This document shows, in pieces, positions 25,201-32,863 of a DNA stretch of 64,000 nt (position 1 is the stretch's first letter; the number at the start of each line of letters is the position of its first letter). The position numbers and the translations under genes were made by a program. Under the pieces are notes generated by a model, which worked only from the letters and a program-made list of their open reading frames with translations, searched no databases and was not told the DNA's origin. This stretch comes from Jiangella mangrovi (GTDB taxonomy: Bacteria > Actinomycetota > Actinomycetes > Jiangellales > Jiangellaceae). The stretch spans positions 3,100,001-3,164,000 of the forward strand of contig NZ_JACHMM010000001.1 in assembly GCF_014204975.1 (NCBI RefSeq). The letters run 5' to 3'.

Positions 25201-26424
25201 TCAAGCGGCCTCTGGTTGATCTTGGCCCCGGTGGGCCCAGGCGGTGTGTTCGTTGTAGTGGGTGTGGTGGCGTAGGCAGCCGTGCAGGATGCCGACGAGT
25301 CGGTTGCCCAGGGCGCGTAGTGCCTGGTGGTGCAGGTCCCCGGCGGCGCGGTGCTGGTCGTAGAACGCTCGGCATCCGGGGCTGGCGCTGAGTGAGCAGA
25401 ATGCCCACTGGTCGATCGCGTCGTAGAGGCGGCGGTTACGAACGTGGCGGGCGAGCACGGCACGTTTCTTGCCCGAGGCGATGGTCAACGGTGACGTGCC
25501 GGCGTAGTTCTTGCGAGACTTGGCGGTGGTGTAGCGGTCGGGGTCGTCCCCGAACTCACCGAGCACCCGGGCGCCGAGCACATCACCGAGTCCTGGCAGG
25601 GAGAGGTAGATGTCGGCGTCCGGGTGTTGCTCAAAATGGTCGTTGAGCTGGGTTTCCAGCTCGCTGATCTGCCGGTTCAACTCCACGATGATGCCGGCCG
25701 TGGCGCGGGTGGTCGCAGCGAACGCGGCCGTCACCGGGCCGGGCGCGGTGAGCTGTTCGGTGCGTAGCGCGGCCTGGATCTGCGCCGCCCGCTGGTCCAG
25801 GTTGCGGCGCCGCCCGGCGTGCTTGAGCGCGGAACGGATCGCACCGATCGTCAGCCGGGCGCCGTCGGCTGGAGCCGGGGCACGGCCCAGCACCGCCAAC
25901 GCGTCACGATCATGCAGGTCGTCGAAGGCCTGCAGGGCGGCCGGGTAGTACTCCCGCAACGCCGAGCGCAGCGCGTTGGTGTGCTTGTTCCGCGCCCAGA
26001 TCAGGCTCTGGTGGGTGCGGGCGAGCACCTTGATCGCCTCGGCCTGGCCAGTGTCGCCGGCGACCGGGCGGTGGTTGTGCCGATCGGTGCGGACCAGATC
26101 GGCCAGAAGCTTGGCATCCCCGGCATCGGACTTGGCACCGGACACATGGTGGCGGTCGCGGTAACGGGTCACCGCCAGCGGGTTGATCGCATACACCTGG
26201 TAGCCGGCCGCGGTCAGCGCGTCGACCCACAGGCCCCGGTCGATCTCGATCCCGATCACCACGTCGCCCGGCTCGTCGGCATACCCGGCGATCAGCTCGT
26301 GCAGCCCGCCGATGCCCGCCAGCCCCTCGGGAAGCCGCCGCGACGCCAACCGGGTCCCGCCCTCGTCCATGACATGCACGTCGTGGTGGTCCTCGGCCCA
26401 GTCATCACCCACGAAGATCATCAC
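25201..26424 (-). CDS. IS110-family DEDD transposase
   Basis: A 407-residue recombinase. The N-terminal RuvC-like DEDD domain shows FVGDDWAEDHHDV (first Asp), GIEIDRG (Glu) and SGAKSDAGDAKLLADL (two Asp). The C-terminal Tnp_20 domain has LPGLGDVLGARVLGEFGDD and a serine-bearing FCSLSASPGCRAFYDQ, followed by LRALGNRLVGILH. It is full length with all catalytic residues and no frameshift, so it may be active. Enzymes of this family work with an RNA encoded in the element (bridge RNA). Confidence 0.92.
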   Translation of the reverse strand: MMIFVGDDWAEDHHDVHVMDEGGTRLASRRLPEGLAGIGGLHELIAGYADEPGDVVIGIEIDRGLWVDALTAAGYQVYAINPLAVTRYRDRHHVSGAKSDAGDAKLLADLVRTDRHNHRPVAGDTGQAEAIKVLARTHQSLIWARNKHTNALRSALREYYPAALQAFDDLHDRDALAVLGRAPAPADGARLTIGAIRSALKHAGRRRNLDQRAAQIQAALRTEQLTAPGPVTAAFAATTRATAGIIVELNRQISELETQLNDHFEQHPDADIYLSLPGLGDVLGARVLGEFGDDPDRYTTAKSRKNYAGTSPLTIASGKKRAVLARHVRNRRLYDAIDQWAFCSLSASPGCRAFYDQHRAAGDLHHQALRALGNRLVGILHGCLRHHTHYNEHTAWAHRGQDQPEAA

Positions 26425-26680
26425 ATCGCCTCAGCCCTCTCGATGTCGTGACACAGGTCGGAGCCACGAGGGCCTCGGCGGCGACCTAATGGATCAGTGC
26501 TCGCACGGCACGACACCCCATCAGCGCTACGACAGCCCTCACCGACCGGCCGGGGCACGATCTAGCCCTAGGAATCAACCATCTCCGAGGCGTGGCAGTG
26601 CTCACCGGCCGGCGGCTCGACGACCAGCCTTCCCATCGACGCACAACAGCCAACGCAGAAACGCCGGTCGATCCCCATTA
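26425..26680 (-). ncRNA. Possible IS110 bridge RNA region
   Basis: The 256 bases upstream of the transposase start hold no open frame of note and fall where the bridge RNA of IS110-group elements such as IS621 is encoded. Short repeats such as CAGTGCTC (twice) are visible, but I could not fold a reliable two-loop structure by eye. This is a positional prediction only. Confidence 0.3.
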
Positions 26681-26727
26681 GGGTGTGTCTCCCATATCTG
26701 TGATGAGTCGCGCTGCATGATCGCAGT

Positions 26728-27129
26728 GTGAGTTCGTCTCGGTTTGAGTCGTTGACCGATGCTCAGTGGGAGCAGATCGAGCCGTTGCTGCCGTCGAACG
26801 CGGGGCGGCGGGGCCACCCGTTCTGGGATAACCGGCGGGTGGTGGAGGGGATCGTCTACCGGTACCGGACCGGGATCCCGTGGCGGGACCTGCCCCGAGA
26901 GCCATTCGGGCCGTGGAAGACGGTCTGGAAGCGGCACCGCCGATACGCCGAGGATGGGACCTGGGACAAGGTGCTGGCCGGGCTGCTTGCCCAGGCGGAC
27001 GCCGCTGGTCAGATCGATTGGACGGTGTCGGTGGACGCCACGATCAACCGTGCCCACCAGCACGCCACGAACACCACGCGCCCGGAGCGGGACACGGGGG
27101 GCGCGGGCGAATCACACGAGTCAGCCTGA
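26728..27129 (+). CDS. IS5-type transposase, first frame (OrfA)
   Basis: A 133-residue product with the DUF4096-like N-terminal domain (LTDAQWEQIEPLLPSN, GIVYRYRTGIPWRDLP, FGPWKTVWKRHRRYAEDG) and the first catalytic Asp in VSVDATINRAHQH. The frame stops at 27129, soon after a run of six G (27096-27101). The rest of the transposase continues in another frame. Alone it lacks the other catalytic residues. Confidence 0.85.
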   Translation: MSSSRFESLTDAQWEQIEPLLPSNAGRRGHPFWDNRRVVEGIVYRYRTGIPWRDLPREPFGPWKTVWKRHRRYAEDGTWDKVLAGLLAQADAAGQIDWTVSVDATINRAHQHATNTTRPERDTGGAGESHESA

Positions 27130-27661
27130 CGGGTTCGTTCCTAGCCCGATCGGCGGGGAACGTGAACCTGCAGGTCACGGTATCGGCAAGTCGCGTGGCG
27201 GACTGACCAGCAAGATCCACTTTGCGGTGGATGGACACGGCCGCCCGCTGGCCGCGGTCATCACCGGCGGGCAGCGCAACGATGGCGTGATGCTTACCGA
27301 GGTGCTGGCCGACATCCGCGTCCCTCGCCTGGGGCCGGGCCGGGCCCGCACCACCCCGGACGCGGTGATCGCCGACCGCGCCTACACCTCCGGCGTCAAC
27401 CGCCAGATGCTCGCAGCCCGGCACATCAAGGCCGTGATCCCGCAGAAGAAGAACGAGATCGCCGCCCGCAAACGCAAGGGCTCGGCCGGCGGGCGACCTC
27501 CGGCCCTGGACGAGCAGACCTACAAGCAGCGCAACGTCGTCGAACGCTCCTTCGCTCTGATCAAGCAATGGCGAGGACTGGCCACCCGCTACGACAAGCT
27601 CGCGATCACCTACCGCGCCGCCGTCGTGCTGTCCGCCTGCATCACATGGGCGCGCATATAG
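27102..27661 (+). CDS. IS5-type transposase, second frame (OrfB part)
   Basis: The C-terminal half of the DDE transposase: KSRGGLTSKIHFAVDG, AVIADRAYTSG (second Asp) and RNVVERSFALIKQW (Glu). It is read in the +1 frame relative to OrfA, and the homology joins near the G-run at 27096-27101. No good separate start exists, so it needs frameshifting there or is the result of a one-base change. The upstream limit given is approximate. Confidence 0.8.
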
Positions 27662-27678
27662 GAGACACGCTCTAGTCA

Positions 27679-27701
27679 GGTCGGCTCCGCGTAGTGAAGT
27701 C
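27679..27701 (-). repeat. Structured repeat H3, right copy (inverted, short)
   Basis: The reverse complement reads GACTTCACTACGC then GGAGCCGACC and matches 25098-25120 at 21 of 23 bases. It starts four bases after the TA next to the IS5-type element. Confidence 0.75.
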
Positions 27702-27711
27702 GCGGCCGTAG

Positions 27712-27793
27712 GTCCTGGTCTGGTGTCACGTGCTGGTCTGCCGTCACGCGAAACGGCCGAATGGGGTCCGTGGCCGTGACACCAGACCAGGAC
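27712..27793 (-). repeat. Structured repeat H2, right copy (inverted)
   Basis: GTCCTGGTCTGGTGTCACG (27712-27730) pairs perfectly over 19 bases with 27775-27793. The reverse complement of the loop contains CCATTCGGCCG and GGCAGACC, as in the left copy, but the stem sequence differs. The position relative to H1 and H3 mirrors the left side. Confidence 0.75.
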
Positions 27794-27854
27794 GCGGCCG
27801 CGGACATCCATGATCCCGGCGGAACCGGTGCAGAACGGCGAGGCGTGCCCAGGG

Positions 27855-27995
27855 TCTCCCCGTCCCCCTGATAGCTGCCAGGTTCTTGGCCGCGGGAGCG
27901 CGGGTCAAGCGGTCCTCCTTGGCGCGAAGCGCCCCGTTCGGTCCGCTTGAGGCGCGATTCCGCGGCTAAGAGACTGGGCGGCAAGGGGATGGGGA
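27855..27995 (-). repeat. Structured repeat H1, right copy (inverted)
   Basis: CTTGGCCGCGG (27885-27895) pairs with CCGCGGCTAAG (27960-27970), and CAAGCGGTCC pairs with GGTCCGCTTG inside it. The reverse complement aligns with 24801-24955 along most of its length, including CTCAAGCGGACC and GGCAGCTATCAGG. The gap 27662-28169 otherwise holds only these repeats and the promoter of the next operon. Confidence 0.8.
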
Positions 27996-28106
27996 GCTGA
28001 CCTCATCACCCCGGCAGAACCTCAGCGCCCCGGCAGACCTCCATGGCCCGAAGTTACGGAACCGTGACGGACAAGACTGGCAAGAAACCTTACAGTAGGC
28101 TCAATT

Positions 28107-28127
28107 ACTGGAAGGTTAGCTTCCAGT
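28107..28127. promoter_or_regulatory. Palindromic operator of the sugar ABC operon
   Basis: ACTGGAAG (28107-28114) and CTTCCAGT (28120-28127) are a perfect inverted repeat around GTTAG, 42 bases before the GTG of the binding-protein gene. The GGAAG/CTTCC core matches the operator in front of the ROK gene, so the ROK repressor is the probable ligand. Confidence 0.65.
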
Positions 28128-28169
28128 TCACCGTCAGCGCCCTGCTCGGGCCGAACCGGAGGAACCGCC

Positions 28170-29465
28170 GTGAACAGAGCACTTCGCCTCACCGCCGGCC
28201 TGGCCGCCGCGGCGCTCGCCCTCTCCGCATGCGGCGGCGACGGCGACGACAGCACCGAACCCGCCGCCGGTGGCGAGAGCGCCGGCACGCCGGAGCCCGC
28301 CGACCTGCGGCTGTGGCTCAACGGCCCGGACACGCCCCAGTCGATGCGCGACTGGCTGGTCGCCGAGTTCGAGGAGCAGAACCCCGGCTCGACGCTGACC
28401 ATCGAGGAGCAGCAGTGGGAGGGCCTGGTCGACCGGCTCACCACGTCGCTGGGCAGCGAGTCGGAGACGCCCGACGTCGTCGAGGTGGGGAACACGCAGG
28501 CGCCCACCTTCACCACCGTCGGGGCGTTCACCGACATCACCGACCTGGTGCCGGACCTGGGCGGCGACGACCTGCTGCAGGGCTTCGTCGACGCCGGCAG
28601 CGCGGACGGCAAGACGTACGCCGTCCCGTTGTACGCCGGCTCGTCCTACATCTTCTACCGCAAGGACCTGCTCGCGGCGTCGGGCCTCGAGGTCCCGACG
28701 AACATGCAGGAGTTCGTCGACGCGGCCGTGAAGCTCAAGCAGGACAACGCGGCCACGCCGAACTTCTCCGGCTTCTGGCTGCCCGGCCAGGACTGGCGTG
28801 ACGGCGCGGCGTTCCTGTGGGACGCGGGCGGCGACTTCGCCGTCGAGGACGGCGGCACCTGGTCCGGCGCCCTGTCCAGCCCGGAGTCGCAGGAGGGCCT
28901 GGCGTTGGTCCAGCGCCTGTTCACCGAGGCCTCCGGCGCGCCGAAGGACGGCAACGAGGCCGACGGTCACGTCCCGATGTGCGCCGGCGAGGTCGGCATG
29001 ATGCTGCGTCCGGGCTGGCTGCGCGGCAGCCTGGAGGACCCGGCGATCGGCTGCCCGGACATGATGGCGAACATCGGCGTCTTCGCCCTGCCCGGCACCG
29101 ACGGCGAGCCGGCCCCCGTCCTGCTCGGCGGCTCGAACATCGCCATCTCGGCGACGTCGCAGAACCAGGAGCTGGCCGCGAGCCTGCTCGAGCTGATCAT
29201 GAGCGACGAGTTCCAGAGCCAGTACGCGGAGAACGGCCTCACTCCGGCGAAGGTCTCGCTGGCCGAGGGCCTGGGCACCGACGAGTTCGCCGCCGCGACC
29301 ATCGAGGCGGTCACGAACGCCAAGCTCACGCCCGCCGCCGCCAACTGGGCCACCGTCGAGGGCTCTCGCGTCCTCGAGGACCTGTTCGTCGCGCTCGCCA
29401 ACGGCGGCGACGTGCAGCAGCTGGCCGAAGAAGCCGATGCCACCATCGCCGACCAGCTCGGCTGA
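28170..29465 (+). CDS. ABC transporter sugar-binding lipoprotein
   Basis: A 431-residue extracellular solute-binding protein of the family 1 (MalE/UgpB) type. The signal peptide ends in a lipobox (LALSAC), so it is tethered to the outer face of the membrane; a low-complexity acidic linker follows. PDVVEVGNTQAP, YAVPLYAGSSYIFYRKDLL and FYRKDL-type segments are usual for sugar binders. GTG 28170 follows GGAGGAA. It is the first gene of an operon with two permeases and a GH3 enzyme. No ATPase gene is present, as is common in actinomycetes that share one MsiK-type ATPase. Confidence 0.9.
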   Translation: MNRALRLTAGLAAAALALSACGGDGDDSTEPAAGGESAGTPEPADLRLWLNGPDTPQSMRDWLVAEFEEQNPGSTLTIEEQQWEGLVDRLTTSLGSESETPDVVEVGNTQAPTFTTVGAFTDITDLVPDLGGDDLLQGFVDAGSADGKTYAVPLYAGSSYIFYRKDLLAASGLEVPTNMQEFVDAAVKLKQDNAATPNFSGFWLPGQDWRDGAAFLWDAGGDFAVEDGGTWSGALSSPESQEGLALVQRLFTEASGAPKDGNEADGHVPMCAGEVGMMLRPGWLRGSLEDPAIGCPDMMANIGVFALPGTDGEPAPVLLGGSNIAISATSQNQELAASLLELIMSDEFQSQYAENGLTPAKVSLAEGLGTDEFAAATIEAVTNAKLTPAAANWATVEGSRVLEDLFVALANGGDVQQLAEEADATIADQLG

Positions 29466-30468
29466 CGCCCGAGCGGAGGAGCAGGCCGGCCGGGACCAGG
29501 GACCCGGCCGGCCCACTCCGCCCACCACGAGGACCGGCCGGGGGCCGGCGGGTGACGTCGCACCCCGCCGGCCCCGACGGCCGAAGCGTTCGCCGCTCCC
29601 GTACGTGCTCCTGGTGCCGGCGCTGGCGGTCCTGGTCGCCGCGCTCGGCTACCCGCTGTACCGCCAGGCGGTCATGTCGTTCCAGGAGTACGGGCTGGCG
29701 CAGCAGTTCGGGCAGCCGCCGGAGTGGGTGGGCCTGGACAACTACGTCACGCTGGTCACCGACTCCTACCTGTGGACGGTGATCGTCCGGTCGGTGCTGT
29801 TCTGCATCGTCAACGCCGCGATCACCATGGTGGTCGGCACGGCGCTGGCGGTCCTGATGACGCTGGTCGGCCGCGGCCCGCGGCTGACACTGCAGATCGG
29901 GCTGCTGCTGGCGTGGGCGATGCCGCACCTGGCGTCGCTGACAGTGTGGCAGTGGCTGTTCGACTCGCAGTACGGCGTCATCAACTGGCTGCTGACGAAC
30001 CTGGGCCTGGACCAGTTCGCCGGGCACTCGTGGCTGATCGACCAGCTCTCGTTCTTCACGGTCGCGACGGTGATCGTGGTCTGGATGAGCGTGCCGTTCG
30101 TCGCGTTCTCGGTCTACGCGGGCCTGACCCAGGTGCCGGGCGAGCTGTACGAGGCGGCGGAGATCGACGGCTCGACGGCGTGGCAGCGGTTCCGTCAGAT
30201 CACCGTTCCGCTGGTGAAGCCGGTGCTGCTCATCGTGGCGCTGCTCCAGATCATCTGGGACCTCAAGGTGTTCACCCAGATCTTCGTGCTGCAGGACGCC
30301 GGCGGCATCACGGCCGAGACGAACCTCATCGGCACCTACATCTACCGGCTCGGGCTGGGCGAAGGGGAGTTCGGGCTGGCCGCGGCCGCGTCGTGGTTCG
30401 TCCTGCTGCTCACCGTCGCGCTGAGCCTCTACTACGTCCGGGTCCTGGTCCGCGAGGAGGAGCTGTGA
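29437..30468 (+). CDS. Sugar ABC transporter permease (MalF-like)
   Basis: A 343-residue membrane protein with about six transmembrane segments after a long Pro/Arg-rich cytosolic tail (1-50). The EAA loop for ATPase contact is ELYEAAEIDGSTAWQRFRQI followed by TVPLVKP. The only in-frame start before the first membrane segment is ATG 29437, which overlaps the binding-protein gene by 29 bases; the ribosome site is weak, so translation is probably coupled. It partners with the next gene. Confidence 0.87.
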   Translation: MPPSPTSSADARAEEQAGRDQGPGRPTPPTTRTGRGPAGDVAPRRPRRPKRSPLPYVLLVPALAVLVAALGYPLYRQAVMSFQEYGLAQQFGQPPEWVGLDNYVTLVTDSYLWTVIVRSVLFCIVNAAITMVVGTALAVLMTLVGRGPRLTLQIGLLLAWAMPHLASLTVWQWLFDSQYGVINWLLTNLGLDQFAGHSWLIDQLSFFTVATVIVVWMSVPFVAFSVYAGLTQVPGELYEAAEIDGSTAWQRFRQITVPLVKPVLLIVALLQIIWDLKVFTQIFVLQDAGGITAETNLIGTYIYRLGLGEGEFGLAAAASWFVLLLTVALSLYYVRVLVREEEL

Positions 30469-31304
30469 GTACGCGCACCCGCGTCCGCACCCGGCAGCGC
30501 ACGTTCGGCGTCGTCGCCGTCGTCATCGCGCTGATCTGGATGTTTCCGGTCTACTGGATGCTGAACAGCTCCTTCCTGCCGTACAACCGGATCCGGGCGG
30601 CCGACCCCACGTTCTTCCCGCTGGACGGGACGGCGGCGGCGTACGGCCGCGTGTTCGACAGCAACTTCTTCGACACGCTGCGGGTGAGCGCGACCGTCAC
30701 CGGCATCACCGTCGTGGCGGCGCTGCTGTTCGCGTTCTTCGCCGCTCTGGCGCTGTCGCGGTTCCGCTTCAAGGGCCGGCGCAGCTTCATCCTGGCGGTG
30801 CTGATCATCCAGATGATCCCGGCCGAGGGCCTGTTCATCTCGCAGTTCAAGCTGCTCGAGGGCTGGCAGCTGCTGAACAGCGTCATCGGGCTGTCGCTGC
30901 TGTACATCGCGGCGGTCGTGCCGTTCACGATCTGGATGCTGCGCGGGTTCGTCAACGGCGTCCCGCGCGACCTGGAGGAGGCGGCGCTGGTCGACGGCTG
31001 CAGCCGCCTGCAGGCCTTCTTCCGCATCACCCTCCCACTGCTGGCGCCGGGCCTCGTCGCCAGCGGGGTGTACGCGTTCCTGCAGGCCTGGAACGAGTTC
31101 ACCCTGTCGCTGGTGATCATGACGAGACCGGAGAACATGACTCTTCCGCTGTGGCTGCGCTCGTTCACCGAGTCCAATCGCATCAGTGACTGGGCCGGTA
31201 TCATGGCCGGATCCGTCCTGGTGGCGGTGCCGGTGATGATCTTCTTCCTGCTCGTCCAGCACCGCATGACCTCGGGTCTGGTGTCCGGGGCGGTGAAGGG
31301 CTGA
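30465..31304 (+). CDS. Sugar ABC transporter permease (MalG-like)
   Basis: A 279-residue membrane protein with six predicted transmembrane segments and the EAA loop DLEEAALVDGCSRLQAFFRI. MNSSFLPYNRIRA and AWNEFTLSLVIM are typical of MalG-type permeases. GTG 30465 overlaps the previous stop (GTGA) and has GAGGAGGAG just before it. It forms the channel with the MalF-like protein. Confidence 0.9.
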   Translation: MSTRTRVRTRQRTFGVVAVVIALIWMFPVYWMLNSSFLPYNRIRAADPTFFPLDGTAAAYGRVFDSNFFDTLRVSATVTGITVVAALLFAFFAALALSRFRFKGRRSFILAVLIIQMIPAEGLFISQFKLLEGWQLLNSVIGLSLLYIAAVVPFTIWMLRGFVNGVPRDLEEAALVDGCSRLQAFFRITLPLLAPGLVASGVYAFLQAWNEFTLSLVIMTRPENMTLPLWLRSFTESNRISDWAGIMAGSVLVAVPVMIFFLLVQHRMTSGLVSGAVKG

Positions 31305-31305
31305 C

Positions 31306-32787
31306 ATGAACCACCCTCACGACCTGCGCGAGCTCGCGCTCGCCACGCTCTTCCCGGGTTTCCTGGGCGCCCACGAGGTGCCGTCCTGGCTCGCCGGCAT
31401 GGCGGCCGAGGGGCTCGGGGGCGTCGTCCTGTTCGGCCGCAACGTCGACCCCGCCCGCGGTGACGCCGGTGTGGCCGCACTGACCGGCGCGCTGCATGCG
31501 GCCAACCCGGACCTCCTGGTCGGCATCGACGAGGAGGGCGGCGACGTCACCCGGCTCGACGTCTCGACGGGGTCGACGCTGCCCGGCAACGCCGCGCTCG
31601 GCGCACTGGACGACCCCGAGGCGACGGAGCGGGCGGCGGCCGAGGTCGGCGCCCGGCTGCGGGCCTGCGGCGTCGACCTCAACTTCGCCCCCGTCGCCGA
31701 CGTCGACTCCAACCCGCTGAACCCCGTCATCGGAGTGCGCTCGTTCGGCTTCGACCCCGACCTCGTCGCCCGGCACGTCGCGGCGTTCGTCGCGGGGCAG
31801 CAGGCGCAGGGCGTCGCGGCCACGGCGAAGCACTTCCCGGGTCACGGCGGCACCAGCGAGGACAGCCACCTCACCGTCCCGTCCATCGACGACGCGCTCG
31901 ACGTCATCCAGGCGCGCGACCTGCCGCCGTTCCGGGCCGCCGTCAAGGCCGACGTGAAGATCGTCATGACGGCGCACATCCGCTTCCCCGCGCTCGACGG
32001 CGACCGCCCGGCCACGCTGTCGCGGCCGATCATCACCGGCCTGCTGCGCGACGAGCTCGGCTACGACGGCCTGGTCATGACCGACGGCATGGACATGCAC
32101 GCCATCAGCCACACCGTCGGGCACCCCGAGGGCGCGGTGCTGGCGCTGGCCGCCGGTGTCGACGCGCTGTGCGTCGGCGGCGACACCGTCACGCCGGAGC
32201 CGCTCGAGGCGATCGTCGCGGCGATCATCGAGGCCGTGCGGTCGGGCCGGCTGCCCGAAGAGCGGCTGGCCGAGGCGGCCGGCCGGGTCCACGCGCTGCG
32301 CCGCTGGTTGCGCGAGGTCTCGCCGTCGGCGGTGGTGCACGGTGCGGCGGCCGAGGCCGCACGGCGCGCCGTCACCGTCCACGGCGACGTCACCCTCGAC
32401 GGGCCGCCGCTGGTCGTCGAGCTCGACGACGACCCCACCATCGCCGCCGGCCCCATCCCGTGGGGCATCGGCCGGCACCTGGTCGACCGGTTGCCGGGGA
32501 CGGTGCTCGCGCGGGTCACGGAGTCGACGGCGGACCTGCCGGCAGTCCTCGCCGCGCTGCCGTCACGGCGGCTGATCGTCGGCGTCCGCGGGGTCCGGCG
32601 GCGTCCGTGGCAGGTCGCGGTGGTCGAGGCCGCCCGGGCCGCCCGGCCGGACCTCATCGTCGTCGACCACGACGTCAACCCGCTGCCCGAGGTGCTGGGC
32701 CAGAACTACGTGCTGACGCACGGGGCCGCGCGGGTGACGGCGGAGGCGGCGGCCGAGCTGCTGGCAACCGGCCTCACCGCGGGCTGA
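31306..32787 (+). CDS. GH3 beta-N-acetylhexosaminidase-like (NagZ type)
   Basis: A 493-residue cytosolic glycosidase without signal peptide. The GH3 barrel contains GIDEEGGDVTRLD and the NagZ-type loop KHFPGHGGTSEDSH, whose Asp-His pair is the acid/base in NagZ enzymes. The nucleophile Asp lies in VMTDGMDMHAI. The C-terminal 150 residues resemble the extra GH3 domain of longer members. It starts one base after the permease stop, so it hydrolyses what the transporter imports, probably GlcNAc-containing disaccharides or muropeptides. The exact sugar is inferred. Confidence 0.85.
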   Translation: MNHPHDLRELALATLFPGFLGAHEVPSWLAGMAAEGLGGVVLFGRNVDPARGDAGVAALTGALHAANPDLLVGIDEEGGDVTRLDVSTGSTLPGNAALGALDDPEATERAAAEVGARLRACGVDLNFAPVADVDSNPLNPVIGVRSFGFDPDLVARHVAAFVAGQQAQGVAATAKHFPGHGGTSEDSHLTVPSIDDALDVIQARDLPPFRAAVKADVKIVMTAHIRFPALDGDRPATLSRPIITGLLRDELGYDGLVMTDGMDMHAISHTVGHPEGAVLALAAGVDALCVGGDTVTPEPLEAIVAAIIEAVRSGRLPEERLAEAAGRVHALRRWLREVSPSAVVHGAAAEAARRAVTVHGDVTLDGPPLVVELDDDPTIAAGPIPWGIGRHLVDRLPGTVLARVTESTADLPAVLAALPSRRLIVGVRGVRRRPWQVAVVEAARAARPDLIVVDHDVNPLPEVLGQNYVLTHGAARVTAEAAAELLATGLTAG

Positions 32788-32794
32788 AACCGGG

Positions 32795-32856
32795 CCCCCG
32801 TCGCACCCCTCAGCACCGCCGTCCGGCCGTACGGTGGTGCTGAGGTCCGACGGGGG
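32795..32856 (+). terminator. Long hairpin between GH3 and CocE genes
   Basis: CCCCCGTCG (32795-32803) pairs with CGACGGGGG (32848-32856), and CCTCAGCACC pairs with GGTGCTGAGG inside. It ends the sugar operon. Its right arm runs into the GGGGAGGGG ribosome site of the next gene (start 32864), so it could also hide that site. Confidence 0.6.
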
Positions 32857-32863
32857 AGGGGCC

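Larger units (their letters stand above)
25180..26680 (-). mobile_element. IS110-family insertion sequence (ends approximate)
   Basis: The element consists of the IS110 transposase gene (25201-26424) and a 256-base non-coding stretch upstream of it, which abuts the IS5-type element at 26681. IS110 elements have no clear terminal inverted repeats, so the outer ends cannot be read off. The upstream end may have been trimmed by the neighbouring IS. Confidence 0.65.
26681..27672 (+). mobile_element. IS5-type insertion sequence (IS427-like)
   Basis: A 992-base element. Terminal inverted repeats GGGTGTGTCTCC (26681-26692) and GGAGACACGCTC (27661-27672) match at 10 of 12 bases. TA lies directly outside each end (26679-26680 and 27673-27674), consistent with a TA target duplication, as in IS5-group relatives. 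It carries two overlapping transposase frames. Confidence 0.8.

Noticed and set aside
29552-30468. GTG 29552 as start of the first permease gene
   Set aside because: It is out of frame with the permease. The only in-frame start before the first membrane segment is ATG 29437.
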